Shown: positions 22,425 through 33,289, counted from the first letter of the stretch. The stretch: DNA of 64,000 nt from Vesta saturnalis (GCA_036346205.1 JARFJB010000379.1:3961501-4025500); one strand, 5' to 3'. Translations and numbers: made by a program. Notes: generated from the sequence alone by a model not told the origin.

Positions 22425-23077
22425 CAGGTATGGAAAAATATTATCGCGGGTCTGACTTATAATAAGCAAAACAAAGACAGTACAATCAGTTCACGTGCTA
22501 AGTGAGATAGAATACACAACAAACTAAAAGCGCTGATGCCATACATGCGTCTTTTGAGTAGGCTAGTATCAATGATACATTTAATTACTACTATCAACGA
22601 GAATTGAAAATCAGTGTTTTTGCAAGTCCGTATTCCGTATCTCATGTATTCCACTGGAGAAAAAATACAGATTATTAAGTGGTATTATTCAGGAAGCACT
22701 GCACAAGAAATAATGGGCAGGTTTGCAATATCTTGAAAAGCAATAAATACCATAAGTTGCAAACAACACGAAATTCCCAATTACAGTAAACTTAGATGTT
22801 GGAGGTTTTATCATTTAATGTTTAAGTGTAAAGTATTTACTTAATAGTTTCAAAGAACATGCGACTTTTCAACTTCATCTTAATTGCTTTGGTTTCGTTA
22901 GAAATGTTGAAGCTAGATTAAAGCAGACTTCAGTAGTTCATATTTTATGCCTACATGCAAATATGTACAAGTGACAACATCGGTAAAGTTAGGTCTCTCT
23001 CACACTCATATAATGATTATTGGGTTTCTTTCTCGATTATTATAAGTCAGACCCGCAATAATGTTTTTCCTTACCTA
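22425..23077 (+). mobile_element. 653-bp non-autonomous mariner-like element
   Basis: The left end caggtatggaaaaatattat and the reverse complement of the right end taggtaaggaaaaacattat form the start of an inverted repeat. It continues with cgggtctgacttataata to about 46 bp. Both ends are flanked by TA. Near 22645-22720 a plus-strand remnant reads YSTGEKIQIIKWYYSGSTAQ followed by a degraded segment, which resembles a transposase helix-turn-helix. The catalytic domain is absent. It is a deletion derivative that would need a transposase from elsewhere. Confidence 0.8.
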
Positions 23078-23593
23078 TATAATTTTGAACCAAAATTACG
23101 TACTAATGTAAAGGGCTACTGGTAGTCCAGAATAATATTGCAAACACATCAAGGAACCCAAAAACAATTAAGCAAATGAGAAAATTACAATATAGGATAA
23201 AAACTGTACACTCTATATGATACCACATACACATAATAATAAGTAAATATAGGTGGACCGGGGCCAAAATATTGGAAAACAATGCAGTAAAGTTTCTAGA
23301 AAGTAGGGTGTATAAAATCTGATAATGCACGGGTGTCGTACACTACTTGTGATACGTTAATTATATTTTCAATATATTGCTGTCAAAATGATTTTGCACA
23401 GTAATCACAGGTTTTGGAATTACTATCTAGGAAGTTTCCATCCCATTGGTTATCAATCACATTATAAATGGTAAACTGCATAAATATCAAGATATGCATT
23501 ACAATAATGACGGTCAGCTTACATAAAACTACACGCAGCATAAAGCTAAAACTAAGAAATATTTACTGACCGTCAGTATCATCGACCGTTTTG

Positions 23594-23793
23594 CTAAACC
23601 TGGAGGGAATAGCATATTTTACAATGGACCCTGCTACTCATGGTACACATCTCGCTGCAAGGGAATCCCATGTAACCGCACTCATAGCTCCTTTCACGAG
23701 CTTCCTCACAGACTCGCCTTAACGCTGGTGCACTGTCACTTTTCAGGGTTATTGGCCCACTTCCATCGTCTCGTGCCTTACAATCTCGATTCT
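23594..23793 (-). CDS. Candidate terminal exon of an unidentified Cys-rich protein
   Basis: On the minus strand a 65-codon open stretch follows an acceptor-like sequence (aagtttactttcag) at 23794 and ends at a TAG at 23594-23596. It encodes NRDCKARDDGSGPITLKSD, then RRVCEEARERSYECGYMGF, then PCSEMCTMSSRVHCKICY. Eight cysteines lie in about 60 residues, codon use is balanced, and the GC content is higher than the surroundings. It does not resemble the transposon families in this window. I do not recognise the protein. The Cys pattern would suit a secreted or extracellular domain, but no signal peptide or upstream exon was found. A real exon, or an exon-like stretch in a relic, are both possible. 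Confidence 0.4.
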
Positions 23794-24284
23794 CTGAAAG
23801 TAAACTTTTGCCTAACTACACACACCTGAAAGAGAAATTGAAATCATTTTGCAATCACCATTATATAACGCATATTTAAGCTTTACGTATCAGGTAGAGG
23901 ACGAAAGTCTAACTTGTTTATCAACTTTTGCCTGCTCACTGCTTTTTTGATCGAAACCCATTGAGCATCTTACACTTTGGGATGTTATTCAACTTTTCCT
24001 GTCGTATAAGCCAATTGCGTGACAAAATATATCTGGATGACTAACTCAACTAGGTGGAACCACAAAAAAACACAAACGCAAACCAGAAAACATTGATTTC
24101 ATTTTTGGAAATATTTTACGAAGGGTTGCTTTTTCCGTCTATTTGCGAGGAAATCAAAGAAACAAATATGTGATTTTATAATGTTTTTTAGCATGTAAAC
24201 TGTGTGAACTGTATGATTTTTTATTCGTACATTTTTCATTATTTAAATAGATACTATAAAATAAGCTCTCAAATTCGTAAACCG
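23794..24284. other. Non-coding stretch, no gene seen
   Basis: Would be intron or upstream sequence if the candidate exon at 23594-23793 is real. No upstream exon could be identified. Confidence 0.4.
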
Positions 24285-24480
24285 ACCAGACTTTTATCGA
24301 ATTTTTCACACGGCCCGGTTCGACGAGATAAGAAACGTTCCGGGTGCCGTATCGACAGAACGATTTGCATTCGGCCGCCGCTTCCCCCCTTTCGAGATTG
24401 CCTTGATCGCGTTTGAAGAAAAAATGACCGACGGCCCGACGTGAGAGTCGAGAATTCCCGGCCGACGGAGAAGGAGTGGG
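24285..24480. other. GC-rich, CpG-dense island
   Basis: A sharp switch to GC-rich sequence with many CpG (cacacggcccggttcgacga, gtgccgtatcgacagaacga, cggccgccgcttcccccctt) in an AT-rich region. Open frames exist on both strands, as expected by composition. It could be a promoter-like island or part of a mobile sequence. I cannot assign it. Confidence 0.5.
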
Positions 24481-24485
24481 GAAGA

Positions 24486-24743
24486 GCGTTGTGACTATAG
24501 CGAGAGCGAAGCTCCATCACTAGTTTGTTACATATTGCAGTACATAAAGCAGCGTTTAAAATAGTTAGGTAAGCGGCATTCAAAAATGAGAGTTGAAATA
24601 AAACATTGTTTTTAAGCCAATAATACTGGTTGTGTGAAAATTATTAGTAATATTATACTAAGGATTATATTTTGATATATAAACGCTGCTTAATATGTAA
24701 CGAACTAGCGATGGAGCTTCGCTCTTCGCTATGGTCACAACGC
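24486..24743. mobile_element. 258-bp foldback (MITE-like)
   Basis: The arms of about 75 bp are inverted copies. The left begins gcgttgtgactatagcgaga and the reverse complement of the right begins gcgttgtgaccatagcgaag. Both run through gagcgaagctccatc and gttacatatt. The centre of about 110 bp is AT-rich. It directly abuts the GC-rich island. Confidence 0.85.
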
Positions 24744-25279
24744 ACCCTGATAATCGTTTACGATATTTATTTAAATGTAAAATTTTCGTCGTTCTGTGGA
24801 CATGTAAATGCTACGCATTTAAAATTATGCTAGTCACAACACGTTGTAGAATACATCGCAAAGTAATTTCATCGTGCTTATTCTATTTTATCGAAAATAA
24901 AGTATATTTTGTTTAAAATGATATAGCTGTATTAGTATATTATTCAACGATCACATTATGACACTTATTAATGCATAAGTGCGAAGTTTACAACATGAGC
25001 GAGCTTGCGTGCCAGTGTTGTAATTCGTACGAATACATTAATAAGTCATAACATGCGAGTTGCATACATTACTTTTTCTACGGTCATGTGGTTTTTTATT
25101 TATTTTTTCTGTTCATGGGGTAAATCGTAACAAATGCAAGAATATATATTTTTATGAAAATATCTACCTACATAAACTAGTTTATTAAAAAAGATTCAAT
25201 TAACAAGGATGTGCAATAGTTACATAAATAAGCACTTAAATTTTATTTTCAGGATTGACAAAATTAAGAATGGTAATTC
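24744..25279. other. AT-rich non-coding stretch, no gene seen
   Basis: Short AT-driven frames only. Confidence 0.5.
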
Positions 25280-25522
25280 CTATACAATTTGGAAATTGTT
25301 TTGATGCACTGTAGTATGCATATTGGTAAATTTCGTCGAAGATGTTGAAGTGAAATACGCATTGCTACTTGTTGATAGGTTATTATTTTCTATCGAATTT
25401 AATATTTTATTTCCTACATTTATTTTATTTTTTAACGAGTGATCAATGTATCCTTCGGCCACGGATGTAAACCTCCATCCAACGTGGCGTTTTAAAAAAG
25501 TGATATCTCCACAAAGCATCAA
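25280..25522 (-). pseudogene. Crypton tyrosine recombinase, C-terminal fragment
   Basis: The minus-strand open stretch encodes CGDITFLKRHVGWRFTSVAE followed by GYIDHSLKNKINVGNKIL and a Ser/Thr/Asn-rich tail. It matches the end of the Crypton recombinase catalytic domain: the RH..GW box, then the AEGYID segment with the presumed Tyr nucleophile. The N-terminal part with the Arg and H-x-x-R boxes is absent. The piece covers the segment missing from the relic at 17791-18765, but it lies 6.5 kb away on the opposite strand, so it is a separate, truncated copy. Confidence 0.7.
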
Positions 25523-25807
25523 TTAATTTATTTTTCGCAAGTATTTGTAGCTTGTTACATTATGAAAATTTGAGTCATTATGATGGTCATAATGATTCAA
25601 ATTTCTGAATCATTATGAATGAATTATAACATAGCCGTAGAAAAAAAATATTATTGAATGATTATCGTTTTTGCTTTCATTGTATACTTGATTTGAATGT
25701 AGTTAATATGTGATATTAAAAAAACACGAAAATTAAAAAAAAAAGAAATCCACGTGCGGGAAATGTTAAACTTTATAATTTTTGAGTAATAGTAAAAAGA
25801 ATTGTCA

Positions 25808-26430
25808 TTTTGACGTTTAATGCAACAAAACTAATATTTACGACAGTACTAACTTAAACATTTTGATAAGTAATATTATTTATTAACCTCAATATCTAAC
25901 TTTGCCGATTGTCATTCAAAACTAAATGTTGCCAAACTATATTATTGGAAGCATTCAACCTTTTGACGTGCAATGTTACCAAAATAATATTAATGTAAGT
26001 ACCAACTTAAACATTTCAGTAGGTAACATTATTAACCTCAATGTTTGACTTTAACAATTGGCATTCAGAATTTTAAATGTCGCGAAATTACATTTTTTGC
26101 AAATATTCAACTTTTTGACGTGCAATGTTACCAAAATAATATTAATGTAAGTACCAACTTAAACATTTCAGTAGGTAACATTAGTAACCTCAATGTTTGA
26201 CTTTAACAATTGGCATTCAGAATTTTAAATGTCGCGAAATTACATTTTTGCAAATATTCAACTTTTTGACGTGCAATGTTACCAAAATAATATGAATTTA
26301 CCAACTTAATCATTATTAACCTCAATGTCTGACTTTACCAATTGTCACTCAAAACTTTAAGTCTTGCCAAACTATAGTTTTGGAAGCATTCAACTTTTTA
26401 ACGTGCAATGTTACGAAGATAATATGAACG
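25808..26430. repeat. Tandem array, about 152-bp unit, four units plus a partial
   Basis: The landmark gacgtgcaatgttaccaaaa (gacgtttaatgcaacaaaac in the first unit) recurs at 25812, 25965, 26117, 26268 and, degenerate, at 26400. Units 2 and 3 are almost identical; the outer units are diverged. No coding frame runs through it. Confidence 0.92.
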
Positions 26431-26782
26431 ATATATATGTATGTGTATATGGGCAGTAACAATAGGGCAATTCTTGACATATGGGCAGTTTTCCTTTCTA
26501 GATAGCCCCAACCTTGAATACATACTAATCATACCAGATTCAGACATGGGTTACATTGTAGTCTGTGCTTCGGACAGTCCGTTTGAATTACGCGAGCAAC
26601 ATAGTGACTTACCCTTAGCATCAGAACATAACTCCACCTGGTTTCAATTTAAAAAATCATTACTCATCTTGTGTCCGATACGTAATCGTTCATTATAGGA
26701 GCCTAAAGTCATGTTTAGCGCTTGACTTGAAATTAACTAAATTAAATAGAATCTTGAGCTTTAAGGCATCTCCCTTTGGGTG

Positions 26783-26881
26783 GATTCGGACCATGGCCAT
26801 CAACTGAATACAAAGATTATAATCTGGGCCAGATTCGGGCCATGGCCATCAACTGAATATAAAGACTATACGATAACGTTG
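26783..26881. repeat. 49-bp tandem duplication
   Basis: gattcggaccatggccatca at 26783 and gattcgggccatggccatca at 26832, each followed by actgaata-aaaga-tata. Confidence 0.9.
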
Positions 26882-26942
26882 GACTGATTGTACACAATTA
26901 TGAATTTCTATAAATATGTATTATGAATTGTCGTAAAAAGAT

Positions 26943-27101
26943 TGTGTGTGTGCGTGTGCGTGTGCGTGTGCGTGTGCGTGTGCGTCAGCGTGTGCGTGTG
27001 CGCGTGCGCGTGTGCGTGCGCGTGCGAGTGCGTGTGCGAGTGCGAGTGCGAGTGCGAGTGCGGGTGCGGGTGCGGGTGTGGGTGTGAGTGTGAGTGTGAG
27101 A
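26943..27101. repeat. GTGTGC/GTGCGA hexamer microsatellite
   Basis: Runs of gtgtgc, gtgcgc, gtgcga, gtgcgg and gtgtga in succession. The open frames of Cys/Val or His/Ser on either strand are products of this simple repeat. Confidence 0.97.
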
Positions 27102-28227
27102 TAATAAAATTTGTCAAATCGCCATTATTACTGCGATGGAAAAGATAATTACTGGACTAATATCTTGATAGTACGTCGTAATTTGCTAATGTTATCGGAA
27201 TATTTTATTTAATGTATTTTTATGTAAGAAATATGGGAATGTGTGTAATTGATATTTGAGTAAAGGTTGAACAGAAAAAGGAAACATATATTAGGGTAGA
27301 GAAACAGGTATTCTGCCGAAACTGACGCGACGAATTGTTGAAAATTTCTATACGTGCGCTCTTGATATAAAAATGTCACTGATTTAATAATTAATACCTG
27401 CGGAACATAGTGCAAATCCAAAGGGATCTTTGTTTGACACGTTGAAACTTGAGACCTAAATGTAGAGCTTGTTACGGACGAATGCATATTTTAAAAATTA
27501 AGATTTCGTTCCATAACTAATATGAAACTGTTCCAACGTAATGTTTCTTGTTTTTTTCATTACTTTGTGGTTTTGTTTTAATTAGAAACTTCCATTGTAA
27601 ACCGTTCGATCTATAAATTTTTGTCGTGTACTTTTTAGAAGAACTAAAAGGATAACTCGTTCATTTTTTTGTGTAGGTTTTAATGTAAGTTTTTCTAAAA
27701 ATGAATATATCATTAATAGTCGTTGCCCCGAGTTTAAACCGCGTGCCTTAACTTGTTGTGTTGTTGTAAAGTGTTTAACAAATGGGAATATATTCAAGTG
27801 TAAGTAGGTGCTTTTATTTAATGAAAGCTCGCATCAAATAATTCTACAAGCCTATGTATTAACAATCGAGCATGACCTTGCAAAGGTATCTCATTCGCAC
27901 GCGGGCTCATTAAAATGAAATCTGCTAAAATAAAAGACAGTACACGGCTCCCTCGCTCATTACTTAGGTGAATTAGCATTGTTATTTATTGTTTATATTT
28001 ATATTTGTGTAGAGGTGGACATGGACGAACTGTTACAGAATAAAGCTTGGTTATAATTGTAAAAAGGCAATTGCCGGGTGTTTACATACTCCCGGGTCCA
28101 GATGACCAGATGTTTTTATGGTTGCATAGATCAATGTGTAACCTGAGAAAGGTACGCCGTATTTTCTTTAAACCACTCAAGCTTGTATATCGGTCACAAT
28201 GTTATGATTTATTTACAACTTATCTTT
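27102..28227. other. Non-coding stretch, no gene seen
   Basis: AT-rich, with a few unrecognised short frames (for example 27582-27797 on the minus strand). It is the pre-insertion flank of the LTR element that follows. Confidence 0.5.
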
Positions 28228-28232
28228 GTAAG

Positions 28233-28374
28233 TGTTAGGTGTAGTTGCATATAGTGTAAAACGACCTTTAGTTGTTAGTAATGGATAACTAGCGTAAGGT
28301 TGTTGACAGGGAGGTTCTGTATAATAAAACTAATAAATACCTATTTATAAACAATCTTTAATCGTAATATAACA
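28233..28374 (+). repeat. 5' LTR
   Basis: Starts tgttaggtgtagttgcatat, ends gtaatataaca. It contains an aataaa-like signal (actaataaatacc). The sequence just after it begins tggtgtgtgg, fitting a primer-binding site that starts TGG, but the tRNA was not identified. Confidence 0.97.
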
Positions 28375-28473
28375 TGGTGTGTGGTGTGTGAAACGTAAAT
28401 AATAAATAGCCAGCTAGTTTGGTTTTGAAATAAGTATTTTTGTTCCTGAAAACGAAACTTAAGAGAAAACAAA

Positions 28474-29794
28474 ATGGACACTTTTAAACCGCCAAATTGT
28501 TTGACTGATTACGATATAAAAAATTGGTATTTTTGTGAAAACAGACAAAATAAAAGCGAGTGAAGAAACTAAAATTGCCATATTGCTTAATTGTATCGGA
28601 AACGAAGGTCTTGATATTTTTAATACCTTCGAAGAAGATAATAAAGCAACCCTGCAGAAAGTATTAGAAGCCTACGACGGACATTTTCTTCCTAAAAAGG
28701 TGATTCCAGTAGAGACATTTAAATTTAATAATTTGGTTCAATTACAATCGCAGTCAGTTGAACAATATCTAACAGAATTGAAAAAACAAGCCAAGCTGTG
28801 CGATTTTGTGTGCAAGAAAGATGCGTGTAATCAAAGCTATGAAGAGAGAATGATAAGAGACCAGTTAATAGTTGGCATAAATGATAAACAAATTCAAGCA
28901 AGATTATTAAGGGAAAAGGATATCTCTGTGTCGGGAATTGTGGAATATTGTAAATCTGTAAAACTAAGCCAAGAACATTTAAAAACACTTAACTCTGAAG
29001 TGGAAGTTGGTGTTGTGAAACAAAACGGTAAAATAAAATACATTAGGTGTTCATACGAACACTTACCAAATAAGTGTCCAGCATATAAAAAAACGTGTGC
29101 TTATTGTCAAAGTATAGGACATTTTGCTGCAACGTGCTTTAAAAATAAAAACAAAAAAGTATCTGAAGATTTACATAATCAACCAGAAGGAGAAGCGAGT
29201 ACTAGAAAAATCGATACTGTAGACATGAAGAAAGAAGTTAACCAGAAGCAAATTAGACGAGAAGAAGAAACGACAAAAGAGGTGAAAGAATTGTTTATTA
29301 ATGAATGTAACAAAAATGGTAAGATTTTATGGAGTGAAGAATTAACTGTAGAGAATGTTAGGGTAAAATTTAAACTCGATACGGGTGCTGATTGTAGCAT
29401 ACTGCCTAAATATATCCTTAATCAAATAAAAGGTAAGTACATAATGTATAACTATCCTGTAACACTTGTGTCCTACGGAAATTTTAGATTTAAACCTTTA
29501 GGTGAAGTTAATTTGACATGCTGTTTTAACGATGTAAAAAGAAATGTTAAGTTCATTGTGGTTGATTTTAAAACTGAACCTTTATTGGGACTGGACGAGT
29601 GTATAGGATTTAAATTAATACAAAGAATTAATTATTTAGGAGTTTGTTCCAAATCAAAAGATCAAGTTTATCATGACTATAAAAATGTTTCCGAGGGAAT
29701 TGGCAAACTCCCCGGTGTTTGTTCAATTAAATTAAATAGTAATGCCAAACCAGTAATTCAAGCTCAAAGAAAAGTACTCTTTTCTTTACATTGA
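28474..29794 (+). pseudogene. Gag-protease region of the gypsy element (frameshifted)
   Basis: The natural start is probably ATG 28474 (MDTFKPPNCLTDYDIKNW), which meets a stop at 28561 after a small frame change. The main frame, 28535-29794, carries the rest. It shows a capsid-like region (KIAILLNCIGNEGLDIFN, VEQYLTELKKQAKLCDF), a degraded first zinc knuckle and an intact CX2CX4HX4C knuckle (CAYCQSIGHFAATC). The protease follows with the active-site motif FKLDTGADCSILP at about residue 280. These proteins assemble particles, bind the element RNA and mature the polyprotein. The frame is lost at 29794, just before the reverse transcriptase. Confidence 0.93.
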
Positions 29795-31202
29795 CAAATT
29801 ACACGAAGCATTAAACAATCTTGAAACTAAAAATATTATTCAAAAAGTAGATTATCCTACTAGCTGGGTAAATAATCTAATAATTGTAGAAAAACCAGAC
29901 AAAAGTTTAAGAATTTGCATAGACCCTAGACCACTAAACCAGTTTATTCAAAAGGAGCATTTTCCTATTCCTACATTAAATGACATTATTAGTAATCTTA
30001 CAGGCAAAAGTGTATTTACAGTAATTGTCATGAAGGAAGGGTTTTGGCAGCTTGTTTTAGATGATGAGAGTGCAGATTTGTGTACTTTTAATTCGCCTTT
30101 TGGTGGATATCGCTTTAATCGTGTACCATTTGGTATATGTAGTGCCCCCGAGATTTTTCAAAAGAAGTGCATTTCAATTTTTGGAGATATATCAGGTGTT
30201 GAGATATACTTCGATGACATAATTGTATCTGGAGTAGATGAAACCAGTCATGATGTTGCACTTAAAATGGCTTTTGATAGAGCATTGAAATATAATGTCA
30301 GATTCAATTTAAAGAAATTACAGTTTAAATTGAGCGAAGTTAGTTTTATGGGACTAATAATTTCTAAAGAGGGTATAAGACCTGATCCAGAAAACATTAA
30401 AGCTATTTCTGCTATCGAATGGCCCAAAAATAGAGGTGATGTTTTGAGAATTCTGGGTTTGGTTAAATTCTTTGCAAAATGTATTCCCAATCTTTCGCAA
30501 TTAACCGCTAATATGAGAGAATTAACAAAAAAGAATGTTGAATTTTCTTGGTGTTCTGAACATGAACGAGAACTTAATATACTTAAAGCATTAATATTTA
30601 AGTCGCCTATTCTTAAAATTTTTGATCCTAAACTACCAATAGTTATTCAATGTGATGCTTCTTCAGAAGGCTTAGGTTGTATATTGCAGGACGGCTGTCC
30701 ACTTGCGTTTGCCTCTAGGTATTTGACAAAAACAGAAAAAAAATGGGCACAAATTGAAAAGGAATTAGCGGCAATCACTTTTGCTTTTCAAAAATTCCAT
30801 TATTTCGTTTATGGATTTGAAGTAACAGTACAAACTGATCACAAACCTTTAATACCCATATTTGCTAAAAATATTGACAAAGTTACAGCCAGGCTGCAAA
30901 GAATGCTTTTGCGATTGTTAAAATACAAAATCACTATAACCTACCTACCAGGAAAAGACATGCTTGTTGCGCATATTTTATCACGTTCATTTCTGAAAGA
31001 TCCTGTTGATGATGACCTAGAATTGGAATATACAGTCCACTCTTTATATAACAACATTCCGATTTCACATGAGAAAAAGTTACTATTTGAAAAAGAGATC
31101 AATCATGACAAAATACTTTCAGAAATAAAAACCTTTTGTATAACTTCTTGGCCCAACGCAAATAAACATTTACCAACTGAACTAAAAGCATTTACAAACT
31201 AA
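29795..31202 (+). pseudogene. Reverse transcriptase-RNase H region of the gypsy element
   Basis: It follows the protease after a frame change. Domains in order: the fingers region (TSWVNNLIIVEKPDKSLRIC), the first catalytic region with VIVMKEGFWQLVLDDESADL, and FNSPFGGYRFNRVPFGI. The catalytic box is IYFDDIIVSG, a YFDD variant of the usual Y-I/V-DD. The thumb and connection come next, then RNase H with IQCDASSEGLGCIL and later TDHKPLIPIFAKN. In the first box the residue corresponding to the usual catalytic Asp appears as V-M (VIVMKEGFWQ), which would impair polymerisation. The long open part is 30030-31202; a frameshift precedes the integrase. Confidence 0.9.
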
Positions 31203-32382
31203 AAGACAGTATATATTTATCTAACGAATTGTTATTTCTGAATTAAAATTATTGTACCAAATTCTCTAAGACAATCTATGTTAAAACTAATTCATGAACC
31301 ACATTTCGGAATAGAAAAATCAAAACAACGTGCCAGACAAATATTCTATTGGCCAAATTTATCTAAAGATGTAGAGAAATTTATCAATAATTGTGAAACG
31401 TGCTTATTAAATCGTAAGTCTAATCAAAAAGAAACTTTAATATGCCAAGAGTTTGGCAGTACATATATTCAGATTTCTTTGAATTTGACAAAAGAAATTA
31501 TATTTTATTAGTCGATTCATATTCAAACTGGTTAGAAGTAACTGAAACAAAAACCAAAACAGCTAATGATGTAATTAAATTTTGTAAAGAAAAATTTGCA
31601 CAATTTGGTATCCCAGACAAATTATTTGCAGACAATGTTCCATATAATTCACAACAATTAAAAGATTTCGCTAATGAGTGGAATTTTGATTTAATTTTTA
31701 GTAGTCCCCATCACCGTCAATCTAATGGACTTGCAGATAGATATGTTGGCATTGTAAAGGAAATGTTAAAAAATCAAACTCTAATGATGACCTAGCTCTA
31801 TGTATCATGGAACATCATACCACCCCAATTACACAACTAGAGTATTCTCCCGCTCAAATATTTTTACATAGAATTTTTAAAACAAGAATTCCAGTGTCAG
31901 AAAGAGCTCTTGAACCTATTCTTATAAATCCCAAAGAATTGCAATTAAAACTACAAAAAAGACAAGTAGAACAAAAAAGTTACTATGATAAATCAGCTAA
32001 AGACTTACCACCATTAAAAATAGGTGAAAACATACTGATGCAAAAAGGGAAAACTTGGGTGAAAGGAAGGGTAGAAGAGAAAGTCAATAACAGATCATTT
32101 ATGGTCAAAGATACTTGTGGAAATAGTTACAGAAGGAACAGAAAATTCCTAAATAAATCCAATCTTGACCATAAAGATTATATTGATTTATATGAATATA
32201 ATTCACTCAATCCTACTAGAAATGAAATTCTTGAAACTACTGAACTTCACGTTTCTAACCAAAATAATGAGACAGATTATGGTGTTAGTAGTCATGTTGT
32301 AGATATTACTGATACGACTGACCAAGTAAGCAATACTAGAAAACGTAATCGGCCTCAATACCTGAAAGATTATGTTAAGTAA
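31203..32382 (+). pseudogene. Integrase region of the gypsy element (two breaks)
   Basis: The zinc-binding N-terminus is intact in 31278-31440 (HEPHFGIEKSKQRARQIFYW, then NNCETCLLNR; HHCC pattern). After a frame change near 31450 the core shows LLVDSYSNWLEV (first Asp), LFADNVPYNS (second Asp) and QSNGLADRYVGIVKEML. In relatives the last block reads NGLAER, so the third catalytic residue appears to be Asp instead of Glu. A stop at 31793 separates the C-terminal part (31807-32382). That part has a chromatin- or DNA-binding-like region (GENILMQKGKTWVKGRVEEK) and ends at RNRPQYLKDYVK. Non-functional as it stands. Confidence 0.88.
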
Positions 32383-32477
32383 AAAAAAAAAAAAAGTTTT
32401 TAATTAACCTACTTGTTTGTTTTAATAATCATATTTATGTTATTAGTTATTTTTATAGAATGTATGGACTGTAGTTT

Positions 32478-32488
32478 AAGAGGAAGCG
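32478..32488 (+). other. Polypurine tract
   Basis: aagaggaagcg directly precedes the 3' LTR, the usual position for the plus-strand primer. Confidence 0.8.
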
Positions 32489-32630
32489 TGTTAGGTGTAG
32501 TTGCATATAGTGTAAAACTACCTTTAGTTGTTAGCAATGGATAACTAGCGTAAGGTTGTTGACAGGGAGGTTTTGTATAATAAAACTAATAAATACCTAC
32601 TTATAAACAATCTTTAATCGTAATATAACA
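32489..32630 (+). repeat. 3' LTR
   Basis: Same length as the 5' LTR and differing at four positions: gacc/tacc, tagtaat/tagcaat, gttctg/gttttg and ctattt/ctactt. Confidence 0.97.
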
Positions 32631-32635
32631 GTAAG

Positions 32636-33289
32636 TCTTTATTTTAATGAGTTTTTGTGTTAGGTTGTTTAAGTAGAATTGTTTACCTACTAACTAATTT
32701 CTCTTTATATATAATTTATAGTAACTATACATATGTATTTTATGCTTTAGTAGCCGCTAAACAATTGTGTACGTGTAAATTCCTTGTCTATTTTCTTTTG
32801 TCCTTGCCTTTACCTTATTATCACCTGTGCAATTTTACTGTTGTATTTTATATGTACCGTAGTTTGCCTTATTGTTTTATTTGCTTATTTACTTAAAGAC
32901 CGGTATGATTGGTTTTAGAGGGGCACATGTTTGGCAATTCAATTTTAATTCTGATTTATTTATGACAGAATTGTGGGTGTGACTACATGGTTTTTTTTAT
33001 TGTGTTTATGTGTAGTCAAACTTCTTTTTATTTATTTCATTTCTTAATGTATACTTTTGTACGCACTTTAAACTGATTTAATGGTGTTTTGTTATATATT
33101 TAACCCCTTCAGTGTTTTTTTTGTGCTATTTGATTTATTAATGTACTTGTGTAATTACTTATTTATGAATAAAGTGGGTTTTCTTGGTGGTTCTTTCCCG
33201 CAGATTAGTAGATTAACGGGTTGAACCATCCTTGCGCAAAGCTCGTTAATTTTAAATTGAGTAGTTTCATTGCTTACCTGCCCCCTGAT
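32636..33289. other. AT-rich non-coding stretch, no gene seen
   Basis: The 79-residue hydrophobic frame at 32657-32896 is T-rich and without motif. Nothing else recognised. Confidence 0.5.

Larger units (their letters stand above)
28233..32630 (+). mobile_element. Gypsy/Ty3-type LTR retrotransposon, complete, 4398 bp
   Basis: Two 142-bp LTRs (28233-28374 and 32489-32630), both TG...CA, bracket gag, protease, reverse transcriptase, RNase H and integrase in the gypsy order on the plus strand. The 5-bp target duplication gtaag lies at 28228-28232 and 32631-32635. The LTRs differ at 4 positions of 142, so the copy is moderately young. No envelope frame follows the integrase. Several frameshifts break the coding sequence, so this copy is not autonomous. 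Confidence 0.97.

Noticed and set aside
25808..26430. Possible CRISPR array (regular repeats)
   Set aside because: Units are 152 bp with no conserved short repeat and unique spacer organisation, and the genome is eukaryotic.
26908..27148. His/Ser-rich and Cys/Val-rich open frames
   Set aside because: Products of the GTGTGC hexamer microsatellite.
32383..32488. Envelope-like frame after the gypsy integrase
   Set aside because: Only about 100 bp lie between the integrase stop and the 3' LTR, so no env is possible.
32657..32896. 79-residue hydrophobic frame, possible membrane peptide
   Set aside because: T-rich composition, no motif, no start context, and it lies in the flank of an LTR insertion.
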